A stretch of DNA of 6,299 bases. Source: Candidatus Avoscillospira stercoripullorum (GTDB taxonomy: Bacteria; Bacillota; Clostridia; Oscillospirales; Oscillospiraceae). Shown here piece by piece: positions 1 through 4,483 of the stretch. Both the position numbers and the translations under genes were made by a program. Numbering within the stretch: the first letter of the stretch is position 1; every line of letters begins with the position of its first letter. The notes below the pieces were generated by a model. That model was given only the letters and a program-made list of their open reading frames with translations. It searched no databases and was not told the DNA's origin. The stretch spans positions 1 through 6,299 of the forward strand of contig DVGD01000291.1 in assembly GCA_018712905.1 (NCBI GenBank), read 5' to 3'.

Positions 1-2
1 GC

Positions 3-36
3 GGATTTTGAAACTTTCAAAAAAGTTTCAAAATCC
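3..36. repeat. Perfect 15-bp inverted repeat
   Basis: GGATTTTGAAACTTT (3-17) is perfectly complementary to AAAGTTTCAAAATCC (22-36), with a 4-nt CAAA loop. Neither strand shows a clear T-tract after the stem inside the window, so it is not a classical terminator as far as can be seen. It may be a terminator of a gene to the left, a protein-binding palindrome, or a dispersed short palindrome. The window edge prevents a firmer call. Confidence 0.6.
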
Positions 37-51
37 TGTTTGATTGAACGC

Positions 52-74
52 GCGGTGGGCTTTTTGCCCCCCGC
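52..74. repeat. GC-rich hairpin downstream of ruvX
   Basis: GCGG-T-GGGC (52-60) pairs with GCCC-C-CCGC (66-74) around a TTTTT loop, with one T/C mismatch in the stem. It lies about 60 bp beyond the ruvX stop codon. No T-tract follows on the minus strand, so a terminator role for ruvX is not clear. Confidence 0.4.
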
Positions 75-81
75 ACACACC

Positions 82-120
82 CCCCGCTGCTCTGTCTCAT
101 CAGTCTTCTGCGGGGTTTTT
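82..120 (+). terminator. Possible rho-independent terminator for a plus-strand gene left of the window
   Basis: CCCCGC (82-87) pairs with GCGGGG (110-115), followed directly by TTTTT (116-120). The 22-nt loop is long and the stem is only 6 bp, so this is a modest candidate. The polarity suits a rightward transcript entering from outside the window and converging on ruvX. The 3' arm could also pair with the other CCCCCCGC copy at 67-74. Confidence 0.35.
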
Positions 121-132
121 CAACAGTCTGCC

Positions 133-552
133 CTACGGGTTCCGGCGGCGGCTGGCCAGGTAGCCCTCCAGGATGAGAGAGGCCGCCACGGCGTCCACGG
201 TGTTCTTGCGCTTTTTCCCGTGGACGCCGTTATCTGATAGGATACGGTGGGCGTCCACCGTAGTACGGCGCTCGTCCCACATCGCCGGCGTAAGGCCGGT
301 TTTTTCTTCCAGCAGGGCAGCAAAGGCGCGGCAGAGCGCCGCCCGCTCTCCCTCGCTTCCGTCCATGTTCCGGGGCAGCCCCACCACCAGCGCCTCAACC
401 CGGTGCTCCTGCACCAGCTGCGCCACGGCGGCGGTGGCCTTCTCGGGGGTATAGGCGTGGATCACCGTGGTGAAGCCCGTGAGCATCTCCAAGGGATCCG
501 AAATGGCAATGCCCGTTCTGGCGTCGCCAAAGTCAATGGCCATGATTTTCAT
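133..552 (-). CDS. ruvX: Putative Holliday junction resolvase / pre-16S rRNA nuclease RuvX (YqgF)
   Basis: This 139-residue protein of the YqgF/RuvX family has an RNase H-like fold. Family members process the 5' end of pre-16S rRNA in E. coli and have been proposed to resolve Holliday junctions. The full length matches the family. Visible signatures are the N-terminal DFGDARTGIAISDP block (D7 acidic active-site position), VGLPRNMDG (57-65), WDERRTT (92-98, E94) and NTVDAVAAS (117-125, D120). Together these supply the three conserved acidic residues. The ATG at 552 is preceded by AGGAG (560-564) at 7-nt spacing; a second in-frame ATG at 543 lacks comparable spacing. The gene is divergent from rpmG and has its own candidate promoter at 580-588. 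The family call is secure; the exact in vivo substrate is not determined by sequence. Confidence 0.95.
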   Translation of the reverse strand: MKIMAIDFGDARTGIAISDPLEMLTGFTTVIHAYTPEKATAAVAQLVQEHRVEALVVGLPRNMDGSEGERAALCRAFAALLEEKTGLTPAMWDERRTTVDAHRILSDNGVHGKKRKNTVDAVAASLILEGYLASRRRNP

Positions 553-579
553 CGTCTCGCTCCTATTTCAGTTTTTTTC

Positions 580-588
580 ATTATATCA
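580..588 (-). promoter_or_regulatory. Extended -10 promoter for ruvX
   Basis: On the minus strand the sequence reads TGATATAAT, that is a TGn extension (586-588) plus a consensus TATAAT box (580-585). It lies about 28 nt upstream of the ruvX start codon, giving a very short leader that still contains the AGGAG site. No good -35 box is found at 16-18 bp spacing, which is usual for extended -10 promoters. Confidence 0.6.
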
Positions 589-637
589 TGGCGGCCAATA
601 TTTTGTTATTTTTTTCGAAAATTCCCGGCAAAACGTG

Positions 638-666
638 TTGACCCCGGGAAATCCATATGATATAAT
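638..666 (+). promoter_or_regulatory. Sigma-A-type promoter for the rpmG-secE-nusG-rplKA transcript
   Basis: TTGACC (638-643) and TATAAT (661-666) are separated by exactly 17 bp. A TG dinucleotide at 658-659 makes an extended -10. The start site is predicted near 673, which leaves an untranslated leader of about 100 nt before rpmG. This is one of the strongest promoters visible in the window, fitting a ribosomal protein operon. Confidence 0.85.
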
Positions 667-775
667 GCTTTTACCTGTGAAAAAGGGCTTATTTTTTTGC
701 GCTCTTTTCCTTCTGCGGATGCAATCTTTCCGCGCCGCAGTCGATGCAGGGAGGCAGTATAAGGAGGTGCCGATA

Positions 776-925
776 ATGCGCGTGAAAGTCACTTTGAGAT
801 GCTCTGAGTGCAAGCAGAGAAACTACAACACCATGAAGAACAAGAAGAATGACCCTGACCGTCTCGAGATGAAGAAGTATTGCAGATTCTGCAAGAAGCA
901 CACCGTCCACAACGAGACGAAGTAA
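776..925 (+). CDS. rpmG: 50S ribosomal protein L33
   Basis: This small basic protein of 49 residues is a component of the large ribosomal subunit. It shows the L33 pattern: an N-terminal MRVKVTLRC strand and two CxxC pairs (C9/C12 and C36/C39) that bind zinc, making this the zinc-containing C+ form. The NTMKNKKNDPDRLEMKKYC segment is typical of the family. The ATG at 776 is chosen because AGGAGG (762-767) sits 8 nt upstream; the open frame extends much further upstream but that part has no support. It is the first gene of a plus-strand operon and is followed after 39 nt by secE, the common Firmicutes order. No tRNA-Trp gene lies between them, though one is found there in some relatives. Confidence 0.97.
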   Translation: MRVKVTLRCSECKQRNYNTMKNKKNDPDRLEMKKYCRFCKKHTVHNETK

Positions 926-964
926 ACGCACGGCGCTCCATCCCGTGCAGAAAGGGTGAACAAC

Positions 965-1201
965 ATGGCAGAAGCCAACAAAAAGGAAAACTTTTTTGTT
1001 CGCTCCGGCAAGCGCATCGGCCGCTGGTTCCGCGAAATGCGCAGTGAGCTGAAGAAAGTCGTTTGGCCGAGCAAGAGCCAGATGATTAACAACACGCTGG
1101 TGGTTCTCGCCTGCGTGCTGGTAGTCGGCGTCTTCATCTGGGTGTTTGACGCAGTGGTGGGTCTCGTGGTGAATGGTATCATCACCCTCATCAAGGGCTG
1201 A
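965..1201 (+). CDS. secE: Preprotein translocase subunit SecE
   Basis: This 78-residue protein is the short, single-membrane-span SecE typical of Gram-positive bacteria. With SecY and SecG it forms the protein-conducting channel in the cytoplasmic membrane. Residues 13-40 form the basic amphipathic cytoplasmic helix, containing the conserved ELKKVVWPSK stretch (W34-P35-S36). Residues about 44-69 are strongly hydrophobic and form the membrane span. The ATG at 965 is preferred over the in-frame GTG at 956, because AAAGGGTGA (951-959) then acts as the ribosome binding site. The 39-nt gap after rpmG contains a 6-bp GC hairpin (928-933/943-948) without a T-tract, so read-through is expected. The gene is 7 nt from nusG, consistent with translational coupling. 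Confidence 0.96.
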   Translation: MAEANKKENFFVRSGKRIGRWFREMRSELKKVVWPSKSQMINNTLVVLACVLVVGVFIWVFDAVVGLVVNGIITLIKG

Positions 1202-1208
1202 GACCGTC

Positions 1209-1733
1209 ATGGCAGAAGCAGCAAAATGGTATGTGGTTCACACATACTCTGGCTACGAGAATACCGTCAAGGCCACCATTGAAAAAACGGTGGAAACGCG
1301 GCATCTCGAAGATCTCATTCACATCGTCTCCATTCCCATGGAAACCGTCACCGAAGTCACCGACAAGGGTCCTAAAACCTATGACCGCAAGGTGTTCCCC
1401 GGCTATGTGCTGGTGAAGATGATCATGACCGACGAGGCCTGGTACATCATCAAGAACGTCCGCGGCGTCACCGGCTTCGTGGGCTCCGGTACCAAACCCA
1501 CCCCCCTCACCGAGGAGGAGGTTGCCCAGCTGGGCGTGGAAAAGCACGAGATCGTGGTCAACTACGACGTGGGCGACAATGTGAAAATCAACGACGGCCC
1601 CCTCACCAGCTTTATCGGCGTGGTGGACATGCTCGATGTGGACAAGAACAAGGTTCGCGTCATTGTCTCCATGTTCGGCCGGGAAACTCCCGTGGAGCTG
1701 GAACTCGATCAGGTGGAGCCCGTCCAACCGTAA
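1209..1733 (+). CDS. nusG: Transcription termination/antitermination factor NusG
   Basis: This 174-residue protein matches the usual NusG length. NusG binds the RNA polymerase clamp and modulates pausing, termination and transcription-translation coupling. The NGN domain spans about residues 5-110, with KWYVVHTYSGYEN (6-18), RKVFPGYVLVKM (60-71) and NVRGVTGFVGSGTKP as hallmark blocks. The C-terminal KOW domain (about 119-174) begins YDVGDNVKINDGP and ends in the ELELDQVEPV strand. The ATG at 1209 lies 7 nt after the secE stop; its weak AAGGG-like site is inside the secE 3' end, so coupling is likely. It lies in the standard secE-nusG-rplK order. No insertion domain is present between NGN and KOW. 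Confidence 0.98.
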   Translation: MAEAAKWYVVHTYSGYENTVKATIEKTVETRHLEDLIHIVSIPMETVTEVTDKGPKTYDRKVFPGYVLVKMIMTDEAWYIIKNVRGVTGFVGSGTKPTPLTEEEVAQLGVEKHEIVVNYDVGDNVKINDGPLTSFIGVVDMLDVDKNKVRVIVSMFGRETPVELELDQVEPVQP

Positions 1734-1743
1734 CGCTATTCAG

Positions 1744-1784
1744 GCCGCTTTTGCGGCAGGAACGTGGGAGGGGCGCTTCGCCCC
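1744..1784 (+). other. Two small mRNA hairpins between nusG and rplK
   Basis: GCCGC/GCGGC (1744-1748/1753-1757, TTTT loop) and GGGGCG/CGCCCC (1770-1775/1779-1784) form consecutive short stem-loops in the 87-nt gap. Neither is followed directly by a T-run of terminator quality. The transcript is expected to continue into rplK, perhaps with RNA processing or pausing here. No promoter was recognised. Confidence 0.4.
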
Positions 1785-1820
1785 GCCAGTACACCACATT
1801 TTTTCAGGAGGTGCTCCATT

Positions 1821-2249
1821 ATGGCACAGAAAGTAACAGGTTATATCAAACTGCAGATCCCCGCTGCGAAGGCGACTGCCTCTCCCCCGGTCGGCCCCGC
1901 CCTCGGCCAGCACGGCGTGAACATCGCGCAGTTTATCAAGGAATTCAACGAGCGCACCAAGGATCAGGCCGGCTTCAAGATCCCCGTGGTCATCACCGTC
2001 TATGCCGACCGCAGCTTCACCTTCGTCACCAAGACGCCCCCCACCCCCACCCTCATCATGAAGGCGCTGGGCATTGAGAGCGGTTCCGGCGTCCCCAACA
2101 AGACCAAGGTGGCCACCATTTCCCAGGCACAGCTGCGCGAAATCGCCGAGAAGAAGATGCCCGACCTCACCGCCGCCACCATCGAGGCTGCCATGAGCCA
2201 GATTGCCGGCACTTGCCGCTCCATGGGCGTCGTCGTTTCCGACACTTAA
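1821..2249 (+). CDS. rplK: 50S ribosomal protein L11
   Basis: This 142-residue protein has the normal length for L11, which binds 23S rRNA at the GTPase-associated centre and takes part in factor binding and the stringent response. The N-terminal domain (1-70) carries the conserved IPAAKATASPPVGPALGQHG region (13-32); its prolines are where thiopeptide resistance changes occur in other bacteria, and the usual prolines are present here. The C-terminal RNA-binding domain includes the TPPTPTLIMKALGIESGSG stretch and the final EAAMSQIAGTCRSMGV helix and strand. The ATG at 1821 has a strong AGGAGGTG site just upstream. It is followed by rplA after a structured 90-nt gap. Confidence 0.98.
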   Translation: MAQKVTGYIKLQIPAAKATASPPVGPALGQHGVNIAQFIKEFNERTKDQAGFKIPVVITVYADRSFTFVTKTPPTPTLIMKALGIESGSGVPNKTKVATISQAQLREIAEKKMPDLTAATIEAAMSQIAGTCRSMGVVVSDT

Positions 2250-2260
2250 TTCGCTTGTCC

Positions 2261-2288
2261 GAGGAGTTCCGGTACCAGACCGGTCCTC
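2261..2288 (+). other. Bulged hairpin in the rplK-rplA gap
   Basis: GAGGA (2261-2265) pairs with TCCTC (2284-2288), and CCGGT (2269-2273) pairs with ACCGG (2279-2283). A 3-nt GTT bulge lies on the 5' side and ACCAG forms the loop. No T-tract follows, so it is not a terminator. It may be a structural part of the leader just upstream of the L1-site-like hairpin. Confidence 0.5.
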
Positions 2289-2297
2289 ATTAAATCT

Positions 2298-2331
2298 GTG
2301 GGAGGATTTTTCCGAAGTACCACTAAGGAGG
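2298..2331 (+). promoter_or_regulatory. Putative L1-binding mRNA hairpin controlling rplA
   Basis: GTGG (2298-2301) pairs with CCAC (2320-2323), and GGA (2304-2306) pairs with TCC (2311-2313) with a TTTT loop. The asymmetric internal loop is GA on the 5' side and GAAGTA on the 3' side. The GTGGGAGG 5' strand resembles the GGGAGG side of the L1 site in 23S rRNA and known L1 autoregulatory mRNA sites. The rplA Shine-Dalgarno AAGGAGG (2325-2331) begins one nucleotide after the stem, so L1 bound here could block initiation. Structure is seen; autoregulation is inferred. Confidence 0.6.
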
Positions 2332-2339
2332 AAATACAA

Positions 2340-3029
2340 TTGTTCAGAGGTAAAAAATATAAAGACAGCTCCAAGCTGATTGATCGCAGCGTGCAGTACG
2401 ACGTGGCCGACGCCATGGATCTCGTCGTCAAGGCCGCTCCCGCCAAGTTCGACGAGACCGTGGAAATCCACATCAAGCTGGGTGTTGACTCCCGTCACGC
2501 CGACCAGCAGGTGCGCGGCGCCATCGTCCTGCCCAACGGCACCGGCAAGACCCGCAAGGTGCTGGTCTTCGCCAAGGACGCCAAGCTCGACGAGGCTCTG
2601 GCTGCCGGCGCCGACTATGCCGGCGGCATGGAGCTGGTGGAGAAGATCACCAAGGAGAACTGGTTTGACTTCGACGTCGTCGTGGCCACCCCCGACATGA
2701 TGGGTATCGTCGGCCGTCTTGGTAAGGTGCTCGGCCCCAAGGGTCTGATGCCCTCCCCCAAGGCCGGCACTGTGACCCCCAACGTCACCGCCGCCGTCCA
2801 CGAGATCAAAGCTGGTAAGATCGAGTACCGTCTCGACAAGACCAACATCATCCACTGCCCCATCGGCAAGGTCTCCTTCGGTGCCGAGAAGCTCCAGCAG
2901 AACTTCGACGCTCTGGTGGGCGCCGTCATCAAGGCCAAGCCCGCCGCTGCCAAGGGTCAGTATATCCGCAGCTGCGTGATTGCCTCCACCATGGGTCCTG
3001 GCATCAAGGTCAGCACCGCGAAGTATTAA
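2340..3029 (+). CDS. rplA: 50S ribosomal protein L1
   Basis: This 229-residue protein, normal for the family, forms the mobile L1 stalk of the large subunit, guides deacylated tRNA from the E site, and acts as a translational repressor of its own mRNA in many bacteria. Recognisable blocks are GVDSRHADQQVRG (48-60), the domain II segment with VVVATPDMMGIVGRLG, VLGPKGLMPSPKAGTV (starting at residue 130) and the C-terminal SFGAEKLQQNF region. The start is TTG at 2340: AAGGAGG (2325-2331) lies 8 nt upstream and the next residues, FRGKKY, fit L1. The upstream in-frame ATG at 2298 would place the hairpin and ribosome binding site inside the gene and adds 14 residues unlike L1. The strong terminator after the stop ends this operon. 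Confidence 0.97.
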   Translation: MFRGKKYKDSSKLIDRSVQYDVADAMDLVVKAAPAKFDETVEIHIKLGVDSRHADQQVRGAIVLPNGTGKTRKVLVFAKDAKLDEALAAGADYAGGMELVEKITKENWFDFDVVVATPDMMGIVGRLGKVLGPKGLMPSPKAGTVTPNVTAAVHEIKAGKIEYRLDKTNIIHCPIGKVSFGAEKLQQNFDALVGAVIKAKPAAAKGQYIRSCVIASTMGPGIKVSTAKY

Positions 3030-3034
3030 TTTTA

Positions 3035-3084
3035 AAGGCAACACCGCATCATTTGCCCAAATGATGCGGTGCTGCTTTGTTTTT
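3035..3084 (+). terminator. Rho-independent terminator after rplA
   Basis: CACCGCATCATTT (3042-3054) pairs perfectly with AAATGATGCGGTG (3059-3071) around a GCCC loop. Past one A/C mismatch the pairing continues outward with GCA/TGC and A-T pairs to about 3035/3078. The T-rich tract TTTGTTTTT (3076-3084) follows. It separates the rpmG-to-rplA transcript from rplJL. Confidence 0.9.
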
Positions 3085-3138
3085 CCATTTGTCCTATTGT
3101 ATTTCATGGGATTATTTTATAAAATACGTCATTTTTCC

Positions 3139-3166
3139 TTGACAAACAGGAAAAATATGATATACT
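3139..3166 (+). promoter_or_regulatory. Sigma-A-type promoter for rplJL
   Basis: A perfect TTGACA (3139-3144) and TATACT (3161-3166) are spaced by 16 bp. TG at 3158-3159 gives an extended -10. Initiation is predicted near 3173, at the beginning of the L10 leader. The box ATGATATACT closely matches the ATGATATAAT boxes of the ruvX and rpmG promoters. Confidence 0.88.
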
Positions 3167-3171
3167 AGATA

Positions 3172-3300
3172 AGCTGCCAGAGACAGCAGGAGGCGTTTGC
3201 CGTAAGAGGGGTTTGCCCCGTCCTGCCGAGGTATCGCGAAATGACGATCATTTTGTGTCCTCCTGTCTTCCGGCAGGAGGACATTTTATTTTACTCGGAG
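3172..3300 (+). ncRNA. L10 ribosomal protein leader (cis-regulatory RNA)
   Basis: The rplJ untranslated region carries the features of the Firmicutes L10 leader, which binds the L10-L12 complex. GCAGGA (3186-3191) pairs with TCCTGC (3221-3226) to enclose two small hairpins, GGC-GTTT-GCC (3192-3201) and GGGG-TTTG-CCCC (3208-3219), forming a branched domain. The flanking CCAGAGACAG and CCGAGGT bases resemble the kink-turn-like L10 site. A terminator hairpin follows at 3256-3291. CAGGAGG at 3187-3193 duplicates the terminator 3' arm (3274-3280) and can pair with CCTCCTG (3259-3265) as an antiterminator. Excess L10-L12 would stabilise the branched fold, free the terminator, and reduce rplJL expression. 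Pairings are seen; the mechanism follows the Bacillus model. Confidence 0.85.
3256..3291 (+). terminator. Attenuator hairpin in the L10 leader
   Basis: TGTCCTCCTG (3256-3265) pairs over 10 bp with CAGGAGGACA (3274-3283) around an 8-nt loop. TTTTATTTTA (3284-3293) follows. It is an intrinsic terminator placed just before the rplJ ribosome binding site, as expected for a conditional attenuator. Confidence 0.85.
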
Positions 3301-3312
3301 GTGACACATTTC

Positions 3313-3843
3313 ATGCCCAACGCAAAGGTTTTGGAAAGCAAAAAGGCCACCGTCGATGCCCTGGCCGAGAAGCTCGGCAACGCTACCGCCGCCGTCTTCG
3401 TCGATTACAAGGGTATCAACGTCGCCCAGGATACTGAGCTGCGCAACCAGTTCCGTGCCGCCGAAGTAGAATACACCGTTGTTAAGAACACCCTGACCCG
3501 TTTCGCCGCCAACAAGGCCGGCTACACCGAGTTCGATGAACTGCTCAACGGCACTACTTCCCTGGCCTGCACCACCGGCGATCCCATCGCCCCTGCTCGC
3601 ATCGTCTGCGAGTTTGCCAAGAAGAACAAGGACATCGTCAAGATCAAGGGAGGCCTCGTGGAAGGCAAGGTTCTTTCCGTGGACGAGCTCAAGGCCTTCG
3701 GCGAACTGCCCAGCAAGAACGCCCTCATCGCCCAGGTGCTCGGCACCTTCCTGGCGCCCATCACCAGCCTCGCTGTTGTCCTGGATCAGATTTGCCAGGC
3801 CAAGGGTGGCGCTCCCGCTGCGGAAGAGCCCGCAGAAGCCTAA
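3313..3843 (+). CDS. rplJ: 50S ribosomal protein L10
   Basis: This 176-residue protein, within the family's usual range, anchors L7/L12 dimers on the ribosomal stalk. The N-terminal rRNA-binding domain shows AAVFVDYKGINV (26-37) and YTVVKNTL (54-61), both typical of L10. The middle carries KIKGGLVEGKVLS. From about residue 140 a long helix with SLAVVLDQICQAKGG provides the docking surface for L12 dimers and ends in an Ala/Pro/Glu-rich tail. The ATG at 3313 is chosen because GGAGGTGA (3297-3304) lies 8 nt upstream. The in-frame ATG at 3241 lies inside the L10 leader and would translate through the attenuator, so it is rejected. rplL follows after 39 nt. Confidence 0.97.
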   Translation: MPNAKVLESKKATVDALAEKLGNATAAVFVDYKGINVAQDTELRNQFRAAEVEYTVVKNTLTRFAANKAGYTEFDELLNGTTSLACTTGDPIAPARIVCEFAKKNKDIVKIKGGLVEGKVLSVDELKAFGELPSKNALIAQVLGTFLAPITSLAVVLDQICQAKGGAPAAEEPAEA

Positions 3844-3882
3844 TTTTAGAATTTTATTACGATAAATTGGAGGTAATTTACA

Positions 3883-4257
3883 ATGGCATCCGAAAAGATC
3901 ACTGCTATGATTGAAGAAGTCAAGACCCTGACCGTGCTGGAGCTGGCTGAGCTGGTTCACGCCCTCGAGGACGAGTTCGGCGTCTCCGCCGCTGCTGCCG
4001 CTGTTGCTGCTCCCGCTGCCGGCGCTGCTCCCGCTGAGGAAGAGAAGACCGAGTTCGACGTCGTGCTGAAGTCCGCCGGCGCCAACAAGATCGCCGTCAT
4101 CAAGGTTGTCCGCGCCCTCACCGGCCTGGGCCTGAAGGAAGCCAAGGAGATCGTCGACAACGCTCCCAAGACCCTGAAGGAAGCTGTCTCCAAGGAAGAC
4201 GCCGAGAAGATCGTCAACGATCTGAAGGAAGCTGGCGCCGAGGCCGAGATGAAGTAA
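3883..4257 (+). CDS. rplL: 50S ribosomal protein L7/L12
   Basis: This 124-residue acidic stalk protein recruits translational GTPases such as EF-Tu and EF-G. The N-terminal dimerisation helix pair covers about 1-33 (LTVLELAELVHALEDEFGV). A flexible Ala/Pro hinge follows at about 35-51. The C-terminal domain contains EFDVVLKSAGANKIAVIKVV and ALTGLGLKEAKEIVD, the factor-binding surface. The sequence ends AEAEMK where many relatives end EVK. GGAGG (3869-3873) lies 9 nt before the ATG. It is co-transcribed with rplJ and so under the same attenuator; stoichiometric excess over L10 probably comes from efficient initiation. A strong terminator follows instead of rpoB. Confidence 0.98.
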   Translation: MASEKITAMIEEVKTLTVLELAELVHALEDEFGVSAAAAAVAAPAAGAAPAEEEKTEFDVVLKSAGANKIAVIKVVRALTGLGLKEAKEIVDNAPKTLKEAVSKEDAEKIVNDLKEAGAEAEMK

Positions 4258-4272
4258 TTTTACTTCGCATTT

Positions 4273-4302
4273 TCCCCTGTGCATCCGCACAGGGGATTTT
4301 TT
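4273..4302 (+). terminator. Rho-independent terminator after rplL
   Basis: CCCCTGTGC (4274-4282) pairs with GCACAGGGG (4287-4295) around ATCC, extended by a T-A pair. TTTTTT (4297-4302) follows at once. It ends the rplJL transcript 16 nt after the stop codon. Confidence 0.93.
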
Positions 4303-4321
4303 GTCATTGTACGGGAGGATT

Positions 4322-4445
4322 TCGTAGGGGTCGATGTCCTCATCGACCCGTGCCGCGTCAGCGGCCTGGCAGAGGCGGCGGCATGAGGTCATGCCGCCCT
4401 ACAGGTTCGGTGGGAATTGCGGGCGGCTGATAGCCGCCCCTACGA
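4322..4445. repeat. Composite palindromic intergenic element with TCGTAGGGG terminal inverted repeats
   Basis: The ends are exact inverted repeats, TCGTAGGGG (4322-4330) and CCCCTACGA (4437-4445). Inside are three strong hairpins: GGGTCGATG/CATCGACCC (4328-4336/4341-4349), GGCGGCATGA/TCATGCCGCC (4377-4386/4389-4398) and GGGCGGCT/AGCCGCCC (4421-4428/4432-4439). Each hairpin has a GTAGGG or CCCTAC tag on one side, the first in plus and the other two in minus orientation. A small CCGC-GTCA-GCGG hairpin lies between them. No coding capacity and no target-site duplication were found. It is probably a dispersed non-autonomous repeat of REP/MITE type. Confidence 0.65.
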
Positions 4446-4447
4446 GA

Positions 4448-4480
4448 AAACCCGCGATCCGAAGACCGGATCGCGGGTTT
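4448..4480 (-). terminator. Hairpin terminator for the paaK-ACT operon
   Basis: AAACCCGCGATCCG (4448-4461) pairs with CGGATCGCGGGTTT (4467-4480) as a 14-bp stem with a 5-nt loop. It lies 3 nt beyond the ACT gene stop codon. On the minus strand the stem ends in TTT followed by a short TCTCG run, so the T-tract is short. Its place and stability still make termination of the leftward operon the best reading. Confidence 0.75.
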
Positions 4481-4483
4481 CGT

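Noticed and set aside
673..775. Riboswitch or protein-binding leader before rpmG
   Set aside because: Only a weak 6-bp stem (713-718/735-740) was found and no recognised motif; the leader appears largely unstructured.
926..964. tRNA-Trp gene between rpmG and secE
   Set aside because: Some Firmicutes carry one there, but only 39 nt separate the genes and the small hairpin present is not a tRNA.
1740..3107. 455-codon open frame on the minus strand across rplK and rplA
   Set aside because: It is antisense to two certain ribosomal protein genes, has Gly/His/Asp/Leu-rich low-complexity composition expected from the complement of GC-rich codons, and has no ribosome binding site.
3241..3312. Upstream ATG start for rplJ
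   Set aside because: It would translate through the attenuator hairpin and adds 24 residues unlike L10; the ATG at 3313 has a strong GGAGGTGA site.
3286..4392. 368-codon open frame on the minus strand across rplJ and rplL
   Set aside because: It is a shadow of rplJ and rplL, crosses both intergenic regions and the rplL terminator, and resembles no protein family.
4322..4445. CRISPR array
   Set aside because: The palindromic units are not direct repeats of constant sequence, the spacing is irregular, and no cas gene is nearby.
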